From Pelagimonas varians (GTDB lineage: Bacteria > Pseudomonadota > Alphaproteobacteria > Rhodobacterales > Rhodobacteraceae), in assembly GCF_003208435.1 (NCBI RefSeq), contig NZ_QKMF01000003.1, positions 248,001 through 312,000 of the forward strand: a stretch of DNA of 64,000 nucleotides, written 5' to 3'. The notes under the pieces are model-generated. The model saw nothing but the letters and a program-made list of their open reading frames with translations, ran no database searches and was not told where the DNA came from. Shown in pieces: positions 9,270 through 18,300 of the stretch. The position numbers and the translations under genes are program-made. How positions within the stretch are numbered: position 1 is the stretch's first letter; every line of letters starts with the position of its first letter.

Positions 9270-11012
9270 ATGGATTTCGGAAAGACATTTCAGACATTGA
9301 CGGGCGCTTGTGTGCTCTCAATTGTATCCACGCAGGTATGGGCGGAAGACGACCGCCCGAACATCCTCGTTCTCATTGCGGACGACATGGGGTTTTCCGA
9401 TGTTGGTGCTTTTGGCAGCGAAATTGAAACTCCGACCATTGACCGGTTGGCCGCGGAAGGGATGTTGTTCACCAACTATCATGTTGGCGCATCCTGTTCT
9501 CCGACCCGGACCATGTTGATCAGCGGGGTCGACAACCATCTGGCCGGTCTGGGCAACATGCTTGAGATCCAGGCAGACAACCAGTTTGGTGAGCCGGGTT
9601 ATGAGGGGCATTTGAACGACAAGGTTGTCGCCTTGCCGCGTTTGCTTAAGGATGCGGGTTATCACACTTATATGACCGGCAAATGGCATCTGGGGCATGA
9701 ACCGGGCACGATCGCCTATGATCGCGGGTTCGAGAAAAGCTTTATGCTGGCCGAAAGTGGTGCTGACAACTGGGTCGAACAACCCTATGCGCCTTTCTAT
9801 GATCGGGTTCATTATTACGAAGACGACACTCTGACCAGCCTGCCGACCGAGGGGTATTATTCCTCTGATTTCTGGACGCAAACGATGATCGACTACATCG
9901 ACAGCAATCTGGGCGACGGCAAACCGTTTCTGGCTTGGGTTGGTTATCAGGCGGTGCATTATCCGCATCAGGCCCCGAAGGAGTTCATCGACAAATACGA
10001 CGGCGTCTATGACGCTGGGTTCGAAGCATTGCGCGCCTCACGTTTGGCCACGCAAAAGGAAATGGGCTTGGTTTCGCCCGGGATCGAGTTGGACAGCGAT
10101 CTTTTGAAAACGTCTTTCCAACCTTGGCAGATGCCGGATTGGGACGCGCTTTCGGATGAGGAAAAAGCTTTTCATGCGCGTCAGATGCAAACCTACGCGG
10201 GTATGCTCGACAACATGGACGGCAACATTGACCGGATTTTGTCCTTTCTCGAAGAAAAGGGTGAATTGGACAATACGCTCGTGATCTTCCAATCCGACAA
10301 CGGCCCTGATCCGAACCAGCTGCCGCAGTCTGAAGCCTATCGTGATTGGTACAACGCCAATTATGACAAGGTGTATATCGAAGATTTTAACGGCGATTTC
10401 TCTTCCATGGGTCAAAAAGGTGTCTATGCGGATTACGGTCCGGGTTGGGCAGCAGCCGCTGCTACACCGGGCAGCTACTTCAAGACCTTCTCGACCGAAG
10501 GCGGCTTGCGCGTTCCGCTTATCGTCCGCTTTCCGGGTGTGGTTGAGCCGGGCAGCAAAGTTGAAAAGTTCGCCTATGTTCGCGATGTCTTGCCAACGAT
10601 CCTAGAGGTCGCTGGGGTAGAGCGCCCCGGTCCGGTCTATGATGGCCGCGAGATTTATGTGCCGGATGGTATTTCGATGCTGCCAGTGCTGAAGGGGGAC
10701 GTGCAAACCGTGCGCGGCGAAGACCAGCCGGTCGGGTACGAATTGGCCGGATCGTCTGCTGTGTTCAAAGGGCGCTATAAGTTGATGCAAAACCTTGCAC
10801 CAAAAGGGGATGGCGCGTGGGAGTTGTTCGACATCGAAGCCGACCCGTCAGAGCTGACCAATCTGGCTGCGGACATGCCGGAATTGGTTGTAGAGATGCG
10901 GACCTTCTATGAGAAATGGTCCAAAGACGTGAACCTTGTTCCGGTGCCAGAAGGCTATAATCCGTTGGAGCAGACTGTGATCAACGCACAGCGGAATGCA
11001 GCAAAGCACTAA
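9270..11012 (+). CDS. Exported arylsulfatase (formylglycine-dependent)
   Basis: This encodes 580 residues with a good ribosome-binding site (AAAGGA). A signal peptide (about 1-25, cut near VWAED) places it in the periplasm. The sulfatase fold starts at NILVLIADDMGFSDVGAFG, with metal-binding D38-D39. The signature CSPTR at 76-80 marks Cys76 for conversion to formylglycine. Later landmarks are GKWHLGH and FQSDNGPD, the second metal and active-site segment. The family hydrolyses sulfate esters of aryl compounds or sugars. The length fits arylsulfatases of the A/AtsA type. The formylglycine-generating enzyme it needs is not encoded in this window. The LysR gene upstream is the likely regulator. 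Confidence 0.9.
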   Translation: MDFGKTFQTLTGACVLSIVSTQVWAEDDRPNILVLIADDMGFSDVGAFGSEIETPTIDRLAAEGMLFTNYHVGASCSPTRTMLISGVDNHLAGLGNMLEIQADNQFGEPGYEGHLNDKVVALPRLLKDAGYHTYMTGKWHLGHEPGTIAYDRGFEKSFMLAESGADNWVEQPYAPFYDRVHYYEDDTLTSLPTEGYYSSDFWTQTMIDYIDSNLGDGKPFLAWVGYQAVHYPHQAPKEFIDKYDGVYDAGFEALRASRLATQKEMGLVSPGIELDSDLLKTSFQPWQMPDWDALSDEEKAFHARQMQTYAGMLDNMDGNIDRILSFLEEKGELDNTLVIFQSDNGPDPNQLPQSEAYRDWYNANYDKVYIEDFNGDFSSMGQKGVYADYGPGWAAAAATPGSYFKTFSTEGGLRVPLIVRFPGVVEPGSKVEKFAYVRDVLPTILEVAGVERPGPVYDGREIYVPDGISMLPVLKGDVQTVRGEDQPVGYELAGSSAVFKGRYKLMQNLAPKGDGAWELFDIEADPSELTNLAADMPELVVEMRTFYEKWSKDVNLVPVPEGYNPLEQTVINAQRNAAKH

Positions 11013-11033
11013 CTGGTTTTATGCAAAATGATT

Positions 11034-11063
11034 TGGGCCGCTCTAACAGGGCGGCCCATTTTG
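11034..11063 (+). terminator. Terminator after the arylsulfatase gene
   Basis: An 8-bp stem (TGGGCCGC at 11034-11041 with GCGGCCCA at 11051-11058) with a 9-base loop is followed by TTTTG. It lies 21 bases after the stop codon. Confidence 0.82.
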
Positions 11064-11295
11064 TTATCTGTTCTTGAAGTAGACACGTAAGCATCGGTCA
11101 ATTTGCAATGAAGCGGCCTGATGGCGGCGCAGATCTGGGGCATCAAGCGCTCTGATTGCCTCTGCCGTTGGAAAAGTCCCCCCATTGGTGAGCTACATTT
11201 ACAAGCCGTGCGTCTCAGGGTGCCGAAACATATTGTGGGTACTAGTCGCCTTGACTGCGCGCGGCACGCTCAGCGCAAATACTACTCAAAAGACA

Positions 11296-11322
11296 CCAAA
11301 AGAGCCCCCAATAGGGCTCTTT
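11296..11322 (-). terminator. Candidate terminator of the minus-strand gene at 11373-11786
   Basis: A 9-bp stem (AAAGAGCCC at 11299-11307 with GGGCTCTTT at 11314-11322) has a 6-base loop. Read on the minus strand it ends in TTTT. It lies 50 bases beyond the end of the gene. Confidence 0.6.
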
Positions 11323-11372
11323 CAACAGGGTTTTCCAGATCGGCCAAGTTTATGATCGAAATCAATGGGTTT

Positions 11373-11786
11373 TTATACGTCGCCGACTGGACCCGCTGGA
11401 TCCATGATTACAAGGCTGTCATCTGATCCGTTGTTGTCGTCATCATCGTCGTCGTTGTCGGTATTCGCCCAACCGCCGCCAAGTCCGAAATCAAAACCGC
11501 CGCGGTTGAAGTCATACCCACCGTTGAGTTCTAGATAGCTGTTTTCCATCATATAGGCGGCCCCGATGCTTCCACGCCAACCTTGGGATCCGAACATATA
11601 GTCAACCCCAAGGGAGCCCGCGAATTCATCGGGGGTATCATTGGAAAACAGGCGCACCCCCACACCGGAATTGATAGTCCCGTTTCCGAAGGTGAAGTTC
11701 AGACCAAATCCAAGGGTCGGGTCTGCTATCGCGGGGGCACCAAGGGCAATAAGGAATGCTGAAGCGGACAAAATTTTATGGGGCAT
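11373..11786 (-). CDS. Small exported, Gly-rich, barrel-like protein with acidic tail
   Basis: This encodes 137 residues. The signal peptide is about 1-21 (MPHKILSASAFLIALGAPAIA). The mature part has alternating Gly/aromatic strands (LGFGLNFTFGNGT, GVGVRLFSND, GGYDFNRGGFDFGLGGGW) like a short outer-membrane beta-barrel or curled sheet. It then has an Asp/Asn run (NTDNDDDDDDNNGSDD) that could bind divalent cations. No named family is recognised. It stands alone, in opposite orientation to its neighbours. Confidence 0.7.
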   Translation of the reverse strand: MPHKILSASAFLIALGAPAIADPTLGFGLNFTFGNGTINSGVGVRLFSNDTPDEFAGSLGVDYMFGSQGWRGSIGAAYMMENSYLELNGGYDFNRGGFDFGLGGGWANTDNDDDDDDNNGSDDSLVIMDPAGPVGDV

Positions 11787-12413
11787 GATGAACCTCTATG
11801 TTGTCGATGGATCAAGCCTAACCGCGACCGATGCGAAATGCAAAAAACACGTTCAGAAAAGTAAATGTGTCATGTGTGGACACAATGGGTTTTCCGATCA
11901 ATTCCGTATCGAAGGCAATGTCTTTAGGCCCAAACTCTGCTAAATGAGGCCACCCCTGCTGGGCACAGTTGTCGGGTTTCAGCACGTCCAGATGCTGCGC
12001 GGCTTTTGCGCCCGTGACTGCATATGCTGCGGGCAAATACGTCCGTTGGTTTGCCTGACACCTCTGATCTCGTCATATATAGTCTTGGGAAAGTCAGCCT
12101 TGGTGCGGACGTCCGTTCTGCTCCGAAAAGTCCCATTAGGCATATTGCCAAGATAGTCCCTTGTTGACCGCGACCAATTCTGGGGACTTCCCCCGTTGAG
12201 GGGGAATGAGAGCGTTTTGCGCAAAAAGTCACCTGCCCCCTCAGGTCGGAAAAAATGCCCAAACCTTCTCAAAAGGGCGGGGAACAAAAGACCGGATGAA
12301 CGTGCTGCGCAGGGGCACAATGAAAAGAGTTCTTGGAGAATTTCGCATTTGCAACTTACTCTCACACTATACTGCGGGGCAGTGGTTCTGCCTGCGACAA
12401 AGGGGAGAGTGAT
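11787..12413. other. 627-base stretch without a convincing gene
   Basis: Open frames here lack coding character, ribosome-binding sites and family resemblance. The only structure seen is a perfect 7-bp hairpin (TTCCCCC/GGGGGAA, loop GTTGA) at 12188-12206. The promoters of the flanking divergent genes must lie here, but no consensus could be placed. Confidence 0.5.
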
Positions 12414-13250
12414 ATGCGGACGCTATTAGTTGCTTTGGTTGCTTCGTTTTCTGCAGGTTTTGTTTCAGCCGAGGTTTCGGTAGATCGAGGAGAATATTTG
12501 GTCAGAGGGCCGGCGGGATGTGGAAACTGCCACACGCCGCAAACGCCTGAGGGGCCGGATATGTCCAATGAGTTTGGGGGCTTTATTGTTGAAAAAAGCC
12601 CTGCGTTTGAAGCTTGGGCTGTTAACATTACTCCGGCGAGCAGAATTGCGGATTGGACGGACGATGAGCTTGCCAAGGCAATCCGGGAAGGCATTCGGCC
12701 CGATGGGACGGTGATAGGGCCACCCATGCCAATCGGCCTTTATCGGGGATTGTCCGACGATGATTTGTATTCGATCGTCGCGTTTTTGCGCACAGTCCCC
12801 GCCAGTCAGAATGAAACACCATTTTCAACTTACAATATCCCTTTGCCGCCTGCTTATGGACCGCCGGTGGACAGTGTTGCTGCGCCGCCTCAAGAAGTCA
12901 GCGTTGCCTATGGTGCGTATCTTGCAGGCCCTGTCGCGCATTGCGTCGAATGCCATACACCGATGGGGGATAAAGGGCCAAAGCTTGACACTCACCTCGG
13001 GGCAGGCGGGTTTGTATTTCACGGACCTTGGGGCACGTCAGTTTCATCAAATCTGACAACCCATTCTGACGGGCTGGCCAAATATTCCGATGCGGAGCTA
13101 AAGACGATGATTACACGAGGTGTGCGCCCTGATGGGGCTCGCATGCTTCCTCCCATGGGATATCATCACTATGCGGCAATGACCGAAGACGATCTGGACG
13201 CAGTCATTTTGTATCTCCGTCAACTGCCGCCACTGCCCAGCCCGGGGTAA
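12414..13250 (+). CDS. Exported diheme cytochrome c
   Basis: This encodes 278 residues from the ATG at 12414, preceded by AGGGGAGAG; the longer frame to 12333 adds residues unlike a signal peptide. The signal peptide is about 1-19. There are two c-type heme motifs: CGNCH (about 37-41) and CVECH (about 182-186). Met residues downstream of each (PPMPIGLY and LPPMGYHH) are candidate distal ligands. The two-domain layout resembles the cytochrome subunit of periplasmic alcohol/aldehyde or sorbosone-type dehydrogenases. No dehydrogenase gene is adjacent, so its electron donor is unknown. It acts in the periplasm. Confidence 0.88.
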   Translation: MRTLLVALVASFSAGFVSAEVSVDRGEYLVRGPAGCGNCHTPQTPEGPDMSNEFGGFIVEKSPAFEAWAVNITPASRIADWTDDELAKAIREGIRPDGTVIGPPMPIGLYRGLSDDDLYSIVAFLRTVPASQNETPFSTYNIPLPPAYGPPVDSVAAPPQEVSVAYGAYLAGPVAHCVECHTPMGDKGPKLDTHLGAGGFVFHGPWGTSVSSNLTTHSDGLAKYSDAELKTMITRGVRPDGARMLPPMGYHHYAAMTEDDLDAVILYLRQLPPLPSPG

Positions 13251-13573
13251 GGAGCCACCGATAGATAGGCAATTGGAATGCGCGGCGATGCTAGCACCAC
13301 GATCGTTTATCGCTTGATAGGCTAAAGTGTTCGGGACTACCGGCTAGAAAGGCATGAAACGGCCCCGCCGAAAGCCGGCTGAGGGCCGTTGAAGGTGCTC
13401 TTGGATTTTGAGAGTATTCGGCTGGATGTTTTGGCATTTCGTGGGGATGTGCTAATCGCGACGAAAGGGCGTTCTGAGACGTTCCACAACCTAAAACGCA
13501 AGCGTTGTTACAACGTCATGCAGTGGACTATAGTCTTTGCAGAAAAAAACTGACGCTGAATAAGAGCGCTGAG
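13251..13573. other. 323-base gap after the cytochrome gene
   Basis: No gene is seen. A GC-rich hairpin (CGGCCC at 13360-13365 with GGGCCG at 13383-13388, plus an inner GCCG/CGGC stem) may help end the cytochrome transcript, although it lacks a T-run. A perfect 13-base palindrome (CGTTGTTACAACG) is at 13503-13515. Confidence 0.4.
13543..13570 (-). terminator. Weak candidate terminator of the GntR gene
   Basis: On the minus strand a short 5-6 bp stem (arms at 13553-13557 and 13565-13569) is followed by CAG and seven T. It begins a few bases after the GntR stop codon. The stem is weak. Confidence 0.35.
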
Positions 13574-14221
13574 TCACCGGTTGAGATTGGCCACAAGTTG
13601 ATGAAACTTTTCGCCCTGAACAGCGACATGGCTGCGCAATGCTTCTGCCGCTTTTTCTGCATTCCCGTCCCGCAAAGCGTTCAAAACCTGTGAATGTTCA
13701 CCCATAGACTGGGTAAGCCGTCCCCGAAAACGGAGTTGAATTCTACGGTAGGCCTTGAGACGATTTTGAAGCTGGAGCGCCTGCTTTTCCAAAAAGCCGT
13801 TTGTTGCTCCACGATAGATGATTTGATGAAACGTCTCGTTCTCTAAGTAATAGCGATCATAATCAGTTTCTTCGATTGCATGCCTGCATCGATTATTCGC
13901 GGCTTCCAGCTCGGCAAGGTCAAGGTCCGTCATCCGTGTTGCCGCGAGACGGGCGCACACGCCTTCAATTTCGGCCATTGTCTCAAACATTTCCATGAGT
14001 TCGACAGGTCCGGGTTGCCGGATGAAAACTCCGCGCCGCGGGATTTGCACGGCCATTCCGGAGCTGACCAACACTTGTAATGCTTCGCGGATAGGTGTGC
14101 GGGACACATGAAATTGCTCCGCAAGTTTGACCTCATCAAGGCGTTCGCCATCTTGAAATTCGCCCGCAAAAACGAGCTGTTCAAGGGCCTCTGCGATTTG
14201 GTTCGCACGTCTAATATTCAT
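13574..14221 (-). CDS. GntR-family (FCD/FadR subfamily) transcriptional regulator
   Basis: This encodes 215 residues from the ATG at 14219-14221; a TTG two codons earlier is less likely. The N-terminal winged helix (about 1-70) shows VKLAEQFHVSRTPIREALQVL, the GntR recognition helix pattern. The all-helical FCD effector domain follows (about 80-205). It carries the metal-binding Asp/His pattern (YYLENETFHQIIY and GEHSQVLNAL and LRSHV). Such proteins usually sense small organic acids or sugar acids. It lies downstream of and parallel to the sulfatase/ABC operon, 370 bases from the ATPase gene, and may regulate it. Confidence 0.88.
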   Translation of the reverse strand: MNIRRANQIAEALEQLVFAGEFQDGERLDEVKLAEQFHVSRTPIREALQVLVSSGMAVQIPRRGVFIRQPGPVELMEMFETMAEIEGVCARLAATRMTDLDLAELEAANNRCRHAIEETDYDRYYLENETFHQIIYRGATNGFLEKQALQLQNRLKAYRRIQLRFRGRLTQSMGEHSQVLNALRDGNAEKAAEALRSHVAVQGEKFHQLVANLNR

Positions 14222-14591
14222 TTGCAAACTGTATCACCACCTGCTCCAAGAACTCAATCTGGAACTCGTTGTATGCAAGATCGTTGTTCTGCAGTACTAA
14301 ACGCGGCAGCTATTGGGGCGTAGTTCTCGTCCAGCCTATCTCCCTTTGGCACGGACCGTTTAGGGGGGCATAACAAGTCGGCCGGCAGGTTAGCGGCTTT
14401 GGCTGGTGTGCAGTTGTACCGGTCAAACGCTTCACCCAATTTGCCATTGGCGAAGGCCTTCGTGCTTGCTGAAAGCGCGTTCGAGATACCCTCATTGCCC
14501 CGCTCCAAGTGTTTGTCTTTGGATGCCAGACAAGAGGGAGGCATTCGCGGCCAAAAGCCGATGGTCAGCACTGCCGAGAGTACGGCCCGCC
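14222..14591. other. Region between ABC ATPase stop and GntR start
   Basis: No convincing gene is seen. TTGTATGCAA at 14269-14278 is a near-palindrome of the type bound by FCD GntR proteins (TNGTATACNA-like). It sits 48 bases before the GntR start, so autoregulation is possible; this rests on resemblance only. Confidence 0.35.
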
Positions 14592-15659
14592 CTAAAGCCG
14601 TACACGCAGTCCATCAGGCCCAAAGAAATGGCATTTTTCCGGCTGGAACGATAGATTGACCGTTGCGCCCTTGTCGAAGCCAACCCGTTGGGGTGAAGAG
14701 ACTTTAATCTTGGTGCCGGCGATCGAGATATCGACGACGGTCCTGTCGCCGGTGCATTCCATGCTTTCGACCTGACCTTGGGCATTTGTGGCCGCGCTAT
14801 CACTGCAAAATGAGATATCTTCGGGGCGTATGCCCAGCGTTGCCTCGCCGTTTGCGAGCGGAGTGCCGGGCATTGCTATTCGCAGGCTGTCACACTCAAA
14901 AACAGCGTTTGGAACCGAAGCAATCTTGCCGGGGATCAGGTTGATCGGCGGTGACCCGACAAATCCGGCGACAAATTTGCTTGCTGGCTGGTCATACAGT
15001 TGCAACGGATTTCCGAATTGTTCAATTTTGCCTTTGTTCATCAACATGATCCGGTCGGCCATTGTCATGGCTTCAATCTGGTCATGGGTGACGTAAATGG
15101 CCGTTGTGCCCAGTTCTTGTTGCAAGGTCCGGATATCCGATCGCATCTGGACGCGCAGCTTTGCGTCAAGATTGGACAGCGGTTCATCAAAAAGGAACAC
15201 GCTTGGGTTTCGGACAATTGCACGTCCCATGGCCACGCGTTGCCTTTGACCGCCCGACAGGTCACGCGGTTTGCGATCCAGATAGGCCGTCAGGTCCAGC
15301 ATCTCCGCCGCTCGGTGCAGCTGTGTTTTTTGCTCTGCGTCTGACGCCCCGGACAGTTGCAATGGAAAGCAGATATTCTGCGCCACAGTCATATGCGGGT
15401 AGAGCGCGTAGCTTTGAAACACCATGGCGATGTTGCGGTCGCGGGGCGAAATGTCATTGACGACCTTGCCGCCGATGCAGATTTGGCCCGACGAAATTTC
15501 TTCGAGTCCCGCAATGGTGCGCAAAAGGGTGGATTTCCCGCAGCCGCTTTCGCCGAGGATGGCGATAAACTCACCCTCTTGAATGTCGGCGTTCAGACCG
15601 TGCAGGACTTCGACCGCGCCATAGGCTTTGCGCACATCCTTCAGTTCGACAAATGACAT
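14592..15659 (-). CDS. Sugar ABC transporter ATP-binding protein (UgpC/MalK type)
   Basis: This encodes 355 residues. Walker A is GESGCGKS at 36-43, the Q-loop is in MVFQSYALYPHM, the signature LSGGQ is at 134-138 and Walker B VFLFDEP at 154-160. The C-terminal regulatory OB-fold region (about 240-355, with LGIRPEDI) is typical of MalK/UgpC proteins that energise CUT1 sugar importers. It is the last gene of the operon read from 21523 down. It starts 3 bases after the stop of the sulfatase gene, so translation is tightly coupled. Confidence 0.93.
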   Translation of the reverse strand: MSFVELKDVRKAYGAVEVLHGLNADIQEGEFIAILGESGCGKSTLLRTIAGLEEISSGQICIGGKVVNDISPRDRNIAMVFQSYALYPHMTVAQNICFPLQLSGASDAEQKTQLHRAAEMLDLTAYLDRKPRDLSGGQRQRVAMGRAIVRNPSVFLFDEPLSNLDAKLRVQMRSDIRTLQQELGTTAIYVTHDQIEAMTMADRIMLMNKGKIEQFGNPLQLYDQPASKFVAGFVGSPPINLIPGKIASVPNAVFECDSLRIAMPGTPLANGEATLGIRPEDISFCSDSAATNAQGQVESMECTGDRTVVDISIAGTKIKVSSPQRVGFDKGATVNLSFQPEKCHFFGPDGLRVRL

Positions 15660-15662
15660 GTT

Positions 15663-17237
15663 TTATCCGTTCAATTCTGTAGGGCGCTGGTGGGTGTCTT
15701 GGACTGGAGCGTCGCCAGTCGGGGCGTTCGAAAATCCGAGCCTGACAAACGCCTCATCCGGCGCTTTATTTAGGATCATCTGATCATGCATAGCACCGGC
15801 AAGGGAAGCTTCCAGTACGGCATCCCGCACGGGATTTTTTTGTTCCGGGTCATCTGCAAGATCAAAAATCACGCTCTCGCAATCCTCCATCGCCCCGGGA
15901 CCGTGTGAGTTAAACCAGCCGGAACTTTCTTGCACTGGAATTTTCAGGACGGGATAGCCGTCTGAAAACGCGAGGTCATCGCAAAAGGAGGCGGCTTGTA
16001 GTTCATTTTGCGAAAATGGGACCAGCATATGCGCTGGCATCAGCGTGTATTCATTCAGATTGGTCGCGCCCATGTTTTCGGGATAGCGCATATAAGTGTG
16101 TCGACCGTCGGTCAGATTCACTGCGCCGCCAAAATATCCGTAGATAATGGTCTCTCGCAGCTTTGCCTTCGGGTCCGCGAGACTCGGCAATAGTGACTGC
16201 GCGGTACTGCCAAGATCACAAGGTTGGTCAAAACCGTCCAAAAGCGTTGGCATAATATCAATGGTTTGGGTCAGTGCAGCGCGGCGCGTCCCGGCCTGAC
16301 CGGCATGGGCCGGGTGATGCACGAACAGGGGAATTCGTGCGACCTCGTCATAACAAGGCATCCGGTTTTTGGCCCACCATTCATGCTCGCCCAACAAAAA
16401 CCCATGGTCTGTCGTGACAATCATCATGGTGTCGTCCCACATCTTCAGCAAGTCCATCTTGTCCAGCAACCGGCCCAACTGCGTATCGCAGTGGCGCAGC
16501 AAGGCCTTGTAGTTGTCCCGCAACAACCGGTTTTCCGGCAGACCATCGACGTAGCGGTCATAATGTGGCCAGTCGAAAACCGGTTCTTCGTCCAACTGGT
16601 ATTCGCTGCGATATCCGGCAGGGGCGACAAAGGGTTCATGCGGGTCAAAGGTTTCCAACTGCAAAATCCAGTTGTCCGACGTTGCATGGGCGTCGACAAA
16701 ATCAATGGCCTCGCTAAAGCACTGGGTTGAGGAAAAATCGCTTTCGCTGAGAATTTTTTCCCGGTTCGCCATGTTTTGAAGTTGCAGCGACCCCGGTTCG
16801 AAGTTCTGCTGTTTCTCGTGGTATTGTGCCTTCCATTTCTCAATTGGCGGATCGAGCGTCGGCACCCATTTGTCGCCTTCCTGACCCCTGAAAAAACCAT
16901 AGGAATCATAGCGTGTGTGATAGTTGCCTGCGCCATCCTCGAAGTAGTGGTAATGGTCGGTGATCAAGTGGGAATAGACCCGTTGGTTGCGAAGCGTTTC
17001 AAACACCGAATTGTCGAAGGGTTCCAAAGGCCCCCAGCTGCGGTGCAGAAAACTTAACCGGCCGGTATGCAGATCGCGGCGCGCGGGCATGCACGGCAAG
17101 CTACCGACGTAGTGATTGTCAAATGTCACGGTCTTGTCGGCCAACCGGTTGAAATTGGGGGTGCTGACTTCGGTACCGCCATAGCATTCCAGAGCCCGGC
17201 GGTTCAGGGAGTCAAAAACAACAAGAATTACACGCAT
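15663..17237 (-). CDS. Cytoplasmic-type sulfatase/phosphonate monoester hydrolase family protein
   Basis: This encodes 524 residues. There is no signal peptide: the fold begins at once with MRVILVVFDSLNRRAL. The formylglycine signature is CMPAR at 49-53 in the characteristic setting LPCMPARRDLHTGR. The second metal site is in VTTDHGFLLGEHEWW. The protein should cleave a sulfate (or phosphonate) ester inside the cell. It is embedded in a sugar ABC operon, 16 bases after the DUF4432 gene and 3 bases before the ATPase gene. Its substrate is therefore probably the imported solute, for example a sulfated monosaccharide (inference). It is clearly distinct from the exported sulfatase at 9270-11012. 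Confidence 0.9.
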   Translation of the reverse strand: MRVILVVFDSLNRRALECYGGTEVSTPNFNRLADKTVTFDNHYVGSLPCMPARRDLHTGRLSFLHRSWGPLEPFDNSVFETLRNQRVYSHLITDHYHYFEDGAGNYHTRYDSYGFFRGQEGDKWVPTLDPPIEKWKAQYHEKQQNFEPGSLQLQNMANREKILSESDFSSTQCFSEAIDFVDAHATSDNWILQLETFDPHEPFVAPAGYRSEYQLDEEPVFDWPHYDRYVDGLPENRLLRDNYKALLRHCDTQLGRLLDKMDLLKMWDDTMMIVTTDHGFLLGEHEWWAKNRMPCYDEVARIPLFVHHPAHAGQAGTRRAALTQTIDIMPTLLDGFDQPCDLGSTAQSLLPSLADPKAKLRETIIYGYFGGAVNLTDGRHTYMRYPENMGATNLNEYTLMPAHMLVPFSQNELQAASFCDDLAFSDGYPVLKIPVQESSGWFNSHGPGAMEDCESVIFDLADDPEQKNPVRDAVLEASLAGAMHDQMILNKAPDEAFVRLGFSNAPTGDAPVQDTHQRPTELNG

Positions 17238-17253
17238 TAGGTTCTCGCCTTTT

Positions 17254-18300
17254 CTAGGTCTCGTTTTCCGTCAGTGCCACCCGCAGGCAATAGTGCCGCT
17301 GCTCATTCGGGTGCAAAATGATCATTTCCTGGCGGTCGCGTGCCTCTTGCCGAGAACGCGCCGCGGTAGTGCAAGGTTCAATCCCGAGGCCGTAGATGCC
17401 GGGCGCGGTCATTCTCAGCACCTGACAATAGGGCAATTGTGCCGATGGGTACTCAAGCTGCAGTGCCATCCCATCAAGCCTGTTGGTGACGGTCACTCGG
17501 CCCTTGTCGCTGCCATGATCGAAAACGGAGATCGCGTTTATGGCTCTTGGGTCGGGTGACAGGAACGGTGCGGTCGGTGCATGTTCATGTGACCGCCAGA
17601 TGCATGGATCGCCGCCAAGGTCGATTTCGGTTCCGGGGCTGATCAACGGGAAGCCCAGATTGAAGTGATAAAGCAGCATATGCGTCGCCGGAGTGCTCCC
17701 GATATTTCGCACGGTATCGCGGATGGTGAAATGCTGCGCTCCGACCGGCATTTCGATCCGGCGGCGCAAGCGTAGGGCCGAGACAAAGCTCATGCCTTGG
17801 CAAAATTCGACCTCGCAGAATACATAGGGCACGTCGACATCATCCACGAGGCCATAGCCCCGGATCACACCCGGTTGGAATGTTCCTTTGCCATGAAGCG
17901 GATAGTGGACTTGGTCGATCTGGCCCTGATTGCTGGTGACGCCTTTGTCGGAATCTGGTTGCCGGATATGATCCAGACCGCAGGTGTTCAGAAATCCGCC
18001 AAACCCGCGTAAGAAACCCTGACCGTTGTCACCTTCTTGATCCATCAATCCGGGCGCGGTCAGGCCTGTAGACGGGTGCCACGACAGGGTTTGCCCGTTG
18101 AACGAAAAACGGCCAATGTCGCCGCTCCGATCGACGGCGACGTCGATTTCCACACCGCCGCCTGATCGCATTTCGATCACGCGGACCCCGCGTTCGCGCC
18201 CATCTGACAATGTCACGAGGCGCGCACTGGCATAGGTGCCGATGCCAGCGCTGAACTGGTGCACCGTATCAAGGTCGATATGGGTCAGGGGCCCGCTCAT
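17254..18300 (-). CDS. DUF4432 / aldose 1-epimerase-like protein
   Basis: This encodes 348 residues from the ATG at 18298-18300, which overlaps the permease stop codon (ATGA). The longer open frame to 18660 is a shadow of the permease gene. The sequence fits DUF4432, a galactose mutarotase-like beta-sandwich. Landmarks are GGGVEIDVAVDRSGDIG, the LSWHPSTGL segment, GFGGFLNTCGLDH, HYPLHGKG and HMLLYHFNLGFPLI. Mutarotases interconvert sugar anomers; DUF4432 activity is not firmly established. Its position between transport and sulfatase genes suggests it acts on the imported sugar in the cytoplasm. Confidence 0.85.
   Translation of the reverse strand: MSGPLTHIDLDTVHQFSAGIGTYASARLVTLSDGRERGVRVIEMRSGGGVEIDVAVDRSGDIGRFSFNGQTLSWHPSTGLTAPGLMDQEGDNGQGFLRGFGGFLNTCGLDHIRQPDSDKGVTSNQGQIDQVHYPLHGKGTFQPGVIRGYGLVDDVDVPYVFCEVEFCQGMSFVSALRLRRRIEMPVGAQHFTIRDTVRNIGSTPATHMLLYHFNLGFPLISPGTEIDLGGDPCIWRSHEHAPTAPFLSPDPRAINAISVFDHGSDKGRVTVTNRLDGMALQLEYPSAQLPYCQVLRMTAPGIYGLGIEPCTTAARSRQEARDRQEMIILHPNEQRHYCLRVALTENET

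Noticed and set aside
9318-9968. A 216-codon minus-strand open frame
   Set aside because: It is antisense to the arylsulfatase gene, whose motifs are complete on the plus strand.
11924-12365. Overlapping minus-strand frames of 112 and 128 codons
   Set aside because: There is no start signal, no signal peptide and no recognisable domain; the stretch is the promoter region of the cytochrome gene.
13503-13515. Perfect 13-base palindrome CGTTGTTACAACG
   Set aside because: It is not near any start codon (it lies past the 3' ends of two genes) and has no second copy that I could find. It could be chance.
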